From an uncultured Bacteroides sp. (GTDB taxonomy: Bacteria; Bacteroidota; Bacteroidia; Bacteroidales; Bacteroidaceae): a DNA stretch of 10,420 nucleotides. Below are positions 6,878 through 10,420 of the stretch, one piece after another. The first letter of the stretch is position 1. Every line of letters begins with the position of its first letter. The notes below the pieces were generated by a model that did not search any database, was not told where the DNA came from, and was given only the letters and a program-made list of their open reading frames with translations. Location of the stretch: positions 1 to 10,420 of the forward strand of contig CAUDXH010000035.1 in NCBI GenBank assembly GCA_958453305.1. The letters are read 5' to 3'. A program made the translations under genes and the position numbers.

Positions 6878-8071
6878 TTATTTTCTATTTTTCTTAAATT
6901 CTTTAATTGCCTGATTAACGTTCATTTTCTCTCCGTTCCGGAAAGCTATAATAAAGGCATCTTTAAATTTCGCATCTACCCTCGTACGCTTCAGGCGCAA
7001 TATTTTATTATAGTCAGTATCTTCGCCATAGGTATATTTTATAATCCCCCCTTCTTTGTAATAAGATACAGGAGACAAACCTTTCAGTAAGCGGCTGTTT
7101 TTGGGAAGCAATTTTCCTGAAGTCAAGATCTGTATTTTAAATACCGGTTGGCTAAGACTCTTTGAAGAGGATGTTTTTCCGGAAGAAGAAGAAACTATGA
7201 CAGATTCAGAGCGCTCCACTTCCGGCTTCACGGTGCGCTCTGTTTTGACCGCATCATTTTCTCCGGCATCCGGCAATGCCATAACACGCCCTTTATTCTG
7301 TTTATAGGTTAAAAAAGCACGATAGATACTTTGCGCCAAAACAGAGCTTCCATTTTCTGAAAGCAAGAAAGTCTCTTCCTGCTGATTCGTAATATACCCC
7401 AGTTCGACCAATACACTCGGCATAGATGTTTCACGCAATACCAGAAAACCTGCCTGATGTACACCTTTATCTATACGACGATTCGCACGAAACTGCCCTT
7501 GCACCAAACGGGCAAAGTTTACACTCTGCGCCATGTTCTTGTCCTGCAAGAATTCAAAAATAATATAACTTTCCGATGAATTGGGATTAAATCCAGCATA
7601 ACGTTGCTTATAATCATCTTCTATAAGGATTACCGCATTCTCTTTTTTTGCCACCTCCAGATTTTCGTCCGTACGGTGAAGCCCCAAGGTATAGGTTTCC
7701 GTGCCGCTAACCTTGCTGTTACGTGATGCCAGTGAGTTGGTATGAATAGATATAAACAAATCGGCCTTTGCTTCATTCGCAATTTCCGCACGACGATGTA
7801 AAGGAACGAAAACGTCTTTTTTCCGCGTATAAACGACTCTCGTATCCGAACAGTTTTGCTGTATCAAGTTACCTAACTTCAGCGCAACATTCAAATTGAT
7901 ATTCTTCTCTCTACCCTTTCTTCCGATAGCCCCAGGGTCATTCCCTCCATGCCCGGCATCAATAACCACTGTAAAAACCTTATCCTGAGCCCATGCAGAA
8001 GGCCCCACAAAAGCAAGCATCACAAGAGTAAAAACAAGAACATATAATATGTTTATCTTTTTTCTTTGCAT
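6878..8071 (-). CDS. Secreted N-acetylmuramoyl-L-alanine amidase (Amidase_3) with SPOR-like C-terminal domain
   Basis: A zinc enzyme that cleaves the bond between N-acetylmuramic acid and the peptide stem of peptidoglycan, probably acting in the periplasm during cell separation. A signal peptide is clear: basic MQRKK, a hydrophobic stretch (8-22), and cleavage likely after AWA (28/29). The Amidase_3 domain (about 33-257) holds zinc ligands H41 in DAGHGG, E96 in RRAEIA and H110 in SIHTN, plus the catalytic E223 in LVELGYITN. A Ser/Lys-rich linker (about 270-307) leads to a SPOR-like domain (about 309-380, FKIQILTS at its start) that may bind denuded glycan at the septum. The family resembles E. 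coli AmiA/B/C. The ATG at 8071 has a strong -7 box a short distance upstream. It is first in the operon with the MCE gene. Confidence 0.94.
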   Translation of the reverse strand: MQRKKINILYVLVFTLVMLAFVGPSAWAQDKVFTVVIDAGHGGNDPGAIGRKGREKNINLNVALKLGNLIQQNCSDTRVVYTRKKDVFVPLHRRAEIANEAKADLFISIHTNSLASRNSKVSGTETYTLGLHRTDENLEVAKKENAVILIEDDYKQRYAGFNPNSSESYIIFEFLQDKNMAQSVNFARLVQGQFRANRRIDKGVHQAGFLVLRETSMPSVLVELGYITNQQEETFLLSENGSSVLAQSIYRAFLTYKQNKGRVMALPDAGENDAVKTERTVKPEVERSESVIVSSSSGKTSSSKSLSQPVFKIQILTSGKLLPKNSRLLKGLSPVSYYKEGGIIKYTYGEDTDYNKILRLKRTRVDAKFKDAFIIAFRNGEKMNVNQAIKEFKKNRK

Positions 8072-8088
8072 AGCATATAAAAACGGTA

Positions 8089-8096
8089 CAAAGGTA
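8089..8096 (-). promoter_or_regulatory. -7 promoter box for the amidase-MCE operon
   Basis: TACCTTFG is not what is seen; the minus-strand sequence is TACCTTTG (8096-8089), a perfect -7 box and identical to those of tRNA-Ser, mutS2 and tRNA-His. No good TTTG lies 19-21 bases upstream. The nearest is GTTG at 8124-8121 with spacing 24. Transcription would start near 8083, leaving a leader of only about 12 bases. A small GCGG-ATTA-CCGC palindrome (8107-8118) lies between the two boxes. Confidence 0.6.
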
Positions 8097-8200
8097 ATAG
8101 TTTTTCGCGGATTACCGCTCCAACGCCACGAAGAATATACTTATTCTGATATAAAAGCGATAAAAACAACGAAAAATCCTATCCGTAACCTTTTTTTTTC

Positions 8201-8208
8201 TATTTTTG
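8201..8208 (+). promoter_or_regulatory. -7 promoter box for folD
   Basis: TATTTTTG fits the TAnnTTTG -7 consensus and lies 31 bases before the folD ATG. It follows a run of nine T and one C. No TTTG is found 19-21 bases upstream, so the -33 part is weak. The promoter diverges from that of the amidase operon, both within the 168-base gap 8072-8239. Confidence 0.5.
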
Positions 8209-8239
8209 CAAGAAACCGATTCATAAAAAAACAACTGTT

Positions 8240-9121
8240 ATGACATTAATTGACGGAAAAGCAATTGCCGAACAAGTTAAGCAAGAAATCGCAGCCGAAG
8301 TTGCGGAAATCCTTGCAAAAGGAGGAAAGCAACCCCATTTGGCAGCCATTCTCGTTGGACACGATGGAGGAAGCGAAACATACGTAGCTGCCAAAGTAAA
8401 AGCGTGCGAAGCATGCGGCTTCAAATCAACCCTGATTCGCTATGAAGCTGATGTAACCGAAGAAGAACTTTTAAACAAAGTCCGTGAGTTAAACCAAAAT
8501 GAAGATATTGACGGATTCATCGTACAGCTCCCCCTGCCAAAACATATTTCTGAACAAAAAGTAATTGAAACGATTGATTACCGCAAAGACGTTGACGGAT
8601 TCCATCCGATTAATGTAGGAAGAATGTCTATTGGGTTGCCATGTTATGTTTCAGCAACGCCAAACGGTATTTTGGAATTATTAAAACGGTATGACATACA
8701 AACGCAAGGCAAAAAATGCGTGGTTTTAGGGCGTAGCAACATCGTAGGAAAACCGATGGCTGCACTTATGATGCAAAAAGCTTACCCCGGAGATGCCACC
8801 GTCACCGTATGCCATAGCCGCAGTACAAATTTGATAAAAGAATGTCAGGAAGCCGACATCATCATCGCTGCCTTAGGGCAACCGAATTTTGTTACAGCCG
8901 ACATGGTTAAAGAAGGAGCTGTAATCATCGATGTAGGTACCACACGAGTACCTGACGCAACAAAAAAATCGGGATTCAAGTTAACTGGCGATGTCAAGTT
9001 TGATGAAGTTGCTCCTAAATGTTCTTACATTACTCCGGTCCCGGGAGGGGTAGGTCCTATGACCATTGTTTCTTTAATGAAAAACACCCTGCTGGCTGGA
9101 AAGAAAGCCATCTACCAATAA
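8240..9121 (+). CDS. folD: Bifunctional methylenetetrahydrofolate dehydrogenase / methenyltetrahydrofolate cyclohydrolase
   Basis: FolD interconverts 5,10-methylene-THF, 5,10-methenyl-THF and 10-formyl-THF with NADP in the cytoplasm. This supplies one-carbon units for purines and initiator formyl-methionine. At 293 residues it is full length. The N-terminal catalytic domain has YVAAK (48-52, catalytic K52), VQLPLP (95-100, with Q96) and DVDGFHP (117-123, with D119). These match Tyr/Lys, Gln and Asp active-site residues known from human and E. coli enzymes. The Rossmann NADP-binding domain has GRSNIVGKP (164-172), CHSRS (191-195) and the closing PVPGGVGP (266-273). The ATG at 8240 starts the conserved N-terminus MTLIDGKAIA. 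A strong hairpin terminator begins 31 bases after the stop. Confidence 0.98.
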   Translation: MTLIDGKAIAEQVKQEIAAEVAEILAKGGKQPHLAAILVGHDGGSETYVAAKVKACEACGFKSTLIRYEADVTEEELLNKVRELNQNEDIDGFIVQLPLPKHISEQKVIETIDYRKDVDGFHPINVGRMSIGLPCYVSATPNGILELLKRYDIQTQGKKCVVLGRSNIVGKPMAALMMQKAYPGDATVTVCHSRSTNLIKECQEADIIIAALGQPNFVTADMVKEGAVIIDVGTTRVPDATKKSGFKLTGDVKFDEVAPKCSYITPVPGGVGPMTIVSLMKNTLLAGKKAIYQ

Positions 9122-9125
9122 GCGC

Positions 9126-10280
9126 GTGAATCATACCATAATACATACATATTTATCCGAATGCAGTTTCTCCGGAGTCCGGAGAAACTGCATTCGGATA
9201 ATTTCTTTTTTGCTGTTCTGCATTGGAACCCTCCCCGGGGGCGCCCAAAAAGCAGACACACTCTCTCTTCTGTTTGTCGGCGATTTGATGCAACACCGAG
9301 CTCAAATTGAGGCTGCGCAAACAGAAAAGGGAACGTATGATTACTCCGGCTGCTTTACACTGATTAAACCGGAGTTAAGAAAGCACGATTTAACTATAGC
9401 CAATTTAGAAGTTACCTTCGGAGGAAAGCCATACAGGGGATATCCGAGCTTCAGTGCGCCTGATGAATTTTTATATTCCATTCATCAAGCCGGATTCAAC
9501 GTACTTACTACAGCAAACAACCATTGCTTAGACCGAGGGAGATACGGAATGGAACGTACGCTCAACCTGCTCGACTCTCTGCACATAGCTCATGCCGGAA
9601 CTTATAGAAGTGAAAAAGAGCGTATACAGCGGTACCCTCTTTTAATAGAAAAAAGAGGATTTCGCATCGCATTGCTGAATTACACATACGGTACCAATGG
9701 AATCAATCCCCCCTCTCCCAACATTGTCAACTATATTGATAAGCAGCAAATCAAAAAAGACATATTAAAAGCACGGCTCATGAAAGCGGATGCTATCATC
9801 GCCTGCATCCACTGGGGAATAGAATACCAGCTACACCCTCGAAAAGAAGAACAAGAACTGGCACAGTGGCTGCTTCATTTAGGCGTAGACCACGTTATAG
9901 GTTCACACCCTCACGTCATTCAGCCCATCCAGCTTACCGCCGACTCGCTTAAGCCCAGCCAGCATGTAATAGTATATTCCTTGGGAAACTTCATTTCAAA
10001 CATGAGTGCCCCGCAAACCGACGGCGGACTGGCCGTCAAACTGGTTCTGCGAAAAGTAGAAAACAAAACCCGACTGCAATCATGCCAGTATGCCTTTATC
10101 TGGACTTCACGTTCCAACTTAAATTCCAACCGGAATTTTCAGGTTTATCCGGCATCAATTGACCCTAATTTACTGAACAACAACGAAAAATATCACTTAA
10201 GCAAGTATTTGAAAGCAGCCAGAAGCTTTATGAAGAAATACACACCAGACCTAAAAGAATATTTTTTCACAAGAAAATAG
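9126..10280 (+). CDS. CapA-family (PGA_cap) metallophosphatase-fold protein, exported
   Basis: CapA/PgsA-like proteins belong to the calcineurin-like metallophosphoesterase fold. Some members take part in poly-gamma-glutamate capsule synthesis, but the role in this phylum is not settled. Visible motifs: GDLMQH (52-57), ANLE (92-95), TANNHCLDRG (129-138), HWGIEY (229-234), GSHPHVIQP (259-267) and YSLGNF (284-289), all likely metal- or substrate-site elements. A signal peptide is likely: arginines at 19, 20 and 24, hydrophobic IISFLLFCIGTL (25-36), cleavage near GGA/Q (40/41). The start is uncertain. The frame's first start codon is GTG at 9126, only 4 bases after the folD stop. No in-frame ATG occurs before M55, which is inside the first metal motif. 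A strong terminator hairpin (9153-9211) lies within codons 10-29, so expression probably needs translation coupled to folD, readthrough, or an unusual start such as TTG 9210. Confidence 0.88.
   Translation: MNHTIIHTYLSECSFSGVRRNCIRIISFLLFCIGTLPGGAQKADTLSLLFVGDLMQHRAQIEAAQTEKGTYDYSGCFTLIKPELRKHDLTIANLEVTFGGKPYRGYPSFSAPDEFLYSIHQAGFNVLTTANNHCLDRGRYGMERTLNLLDSLHIAHAGTYRSEKERIQRYPLLIEKRGFRIALLNYTYGTNGINPPSPNIVNYIDKQQIKKDILKARLMKADAIIACIHWGIEYQLHPRKEEQELAQWLLHLGVDHVIGSHPHVIQPIQLTADSLKPSQHVIVYSLGNFISNMSAPQTDGGLAVKLVLRKVENKTRLQSCQYAFIWTSRSNLNSNRNFQVYPASIDPNLLNNNEKYHLSKYLKAARSFMKKYTPDLKEYFFTRK
9153..9211 (+). terminator. Strong intrinsic terminator after folD, inside the capA-like reading frame
   Basis: A perfect 22-bp stem is formed by 9153-9174 and 9180-9201 (TTATCCGAATGCAG... 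pairing with ...CTGCATTCGGATAA). The 5-base loop is GAGTC, and TTTCTTTTTT (9202-9211) follows directly. This is the textbook form of a rho-independent terminator, 31 bases after the folD stop. It lies entirely inside the following reading frame, where the right arm encodes the basic n-region and the T-tract encodes part of the hydrophobic core of the signal peptide. Confidence 0.85.
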
Positions 10281-10289
10281 ACAAAATAA

Positions 10290-10320
10290 TTTGCATATTC
10301 AAAATAAATATCTACCTTTG
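10290..10320 (+). promoter_or_regulatory. Consensus Bacteroidetes promoter for tRNA-His
   Basis: TTTG (10290-10293) and TACCTTTG (10313-10320) are separated by exactly 19 bases, matching the primary-sigma pattern. The promoter starts 10 bases after the capA-like stop codon and lies about 28 bases before the tRNA. No terminator hairpin was seen between that stop and the promoter. Confidence 0.85.
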
Positions 10321-10347
10321 CAATCGATTTAAAAATAAGACCAACAT

Positions 10348-10420
10348 GGTGACTATAGTTCAGTTGGTTAGAGCGTCAGATTGTGGTTCTGAATGTCGTG
10401 GGTTCGAATCCCACTAGTCA
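10348..10420 (+). tRNA. tRNA-His(GUG), missing the last bases at the window edge
   Basis: The acceptor strand GTGACTA (10349-10355) pairs with TAGTCA at the window end plus one base outside. The preceding G at 10348 is the extra G-1 typical of histidine tRNAs. The anticodon arm is TCAGA-TTGTGGT-TCTGA with anticodon GTG. The T arm is GTGGG-TTCGAAT-CCCAC (10398-10414). The last acceptor base and the discriminator fall outside the window. Confidence 0.95.

Noticed and set aside
9153..9201. The 22-bp inverted repeat as a mobile repeat element or invertible promoter end
   Set aside because: The loop is only 5 bases, a T-tract follows directly, and it lies just after folD, which fits an intrinsic terminator. 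No second copy was seen in the window.
9126..9290. Start of the capA-like gene at the first in-frame ATG (codon 55)
   Set aside because: It would remove the signal peptide and split the first metal-binding motif GDLMQH, so the true start must lie upstream despite the lack of an ATG.
1..10420. CRISPR array, insertion sequence, integrase, prophage or defence system
   Set aside because: No regularly spaced repeats, terminal inverted repeats flanking a transposase, or related proteins were seen. The two tRNA genes show no attachment-site duplication within the window.

Overview
The window looks like chromosomal core sequence from a member of the Bacteroidales (Bacteroides/Phocaeicola-like). Evidence: protein-coding genes have almost no Shine-Dalgarno sequences. 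Three promoters match the Bacteroidetes primary-sigma pattern TTTG-N19-TAnnTTTG exactly. The protein set (MutS2 with Smr domain, single-chain Fe-S serine dehydratase, DnaA, MCE protein next to a periplasmic amidase, FolD, CapA-like protein) also fits. No transposase, integrase, phage gene, CRISPR array or toxin-antitoxin pair was found.

Layout. Positions 1-45 hold the 5' half of a tRNA-Ser(UGA) gene on the minus strand, cut by the window edge. It diverges from the mutS2 operon, and the two promoters lie back to back between 85 and 161. mutS2 and an L-serine dehydratase gene follow on the plus strand, 18 bases apart, and end at a bidirectional hairpin terminator (4096-4142). dnaA faces them on the minus strand. 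Upstream of dnaA is an AT-rich non-coding stretch of about 300 bases. Next on the minus strand comes an envelope operon, transcribed from about 8083 downward: a secreted zinc amidase with a SPOR-like tail, an inner-membrane-anchored MCE/MlaD-type protein, and a candidate 28-residue small gene that starts 5 bases after the MCE stop. A T-rich hairpin structure closes this operon. Divergent from the amidase are folD and a CapA-type metallophosphatase-fold gene on the plus strand. The window ends in a tRNA-His gene with its own consensus promoter, truncated by the edge.

How the genes work together. Most genes are housekeeping: DNA maintenance and ribosome rescue (mutS2), replication initiation (dnaA), serine breakdown, one-carbon folate metabolism (folD; serine is also the main one-carbon donor, but the two genes are not adjacent), peptidoglycan cleavage and lipid transport. 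I saw no clearly new multi-gene system. The two most unusual points are local. First, a perfect 22-bp terminator hairpin plus U-tract after folD lies inside the only usable reading frame for the CapA signal peptide, which must start at a GTG 4 bases after the folD stop. Second, an unannotated 28-codon ORF sits at the end of the amidase-MCE operon, enclosed by the operon's terminator-like inverted repeats.
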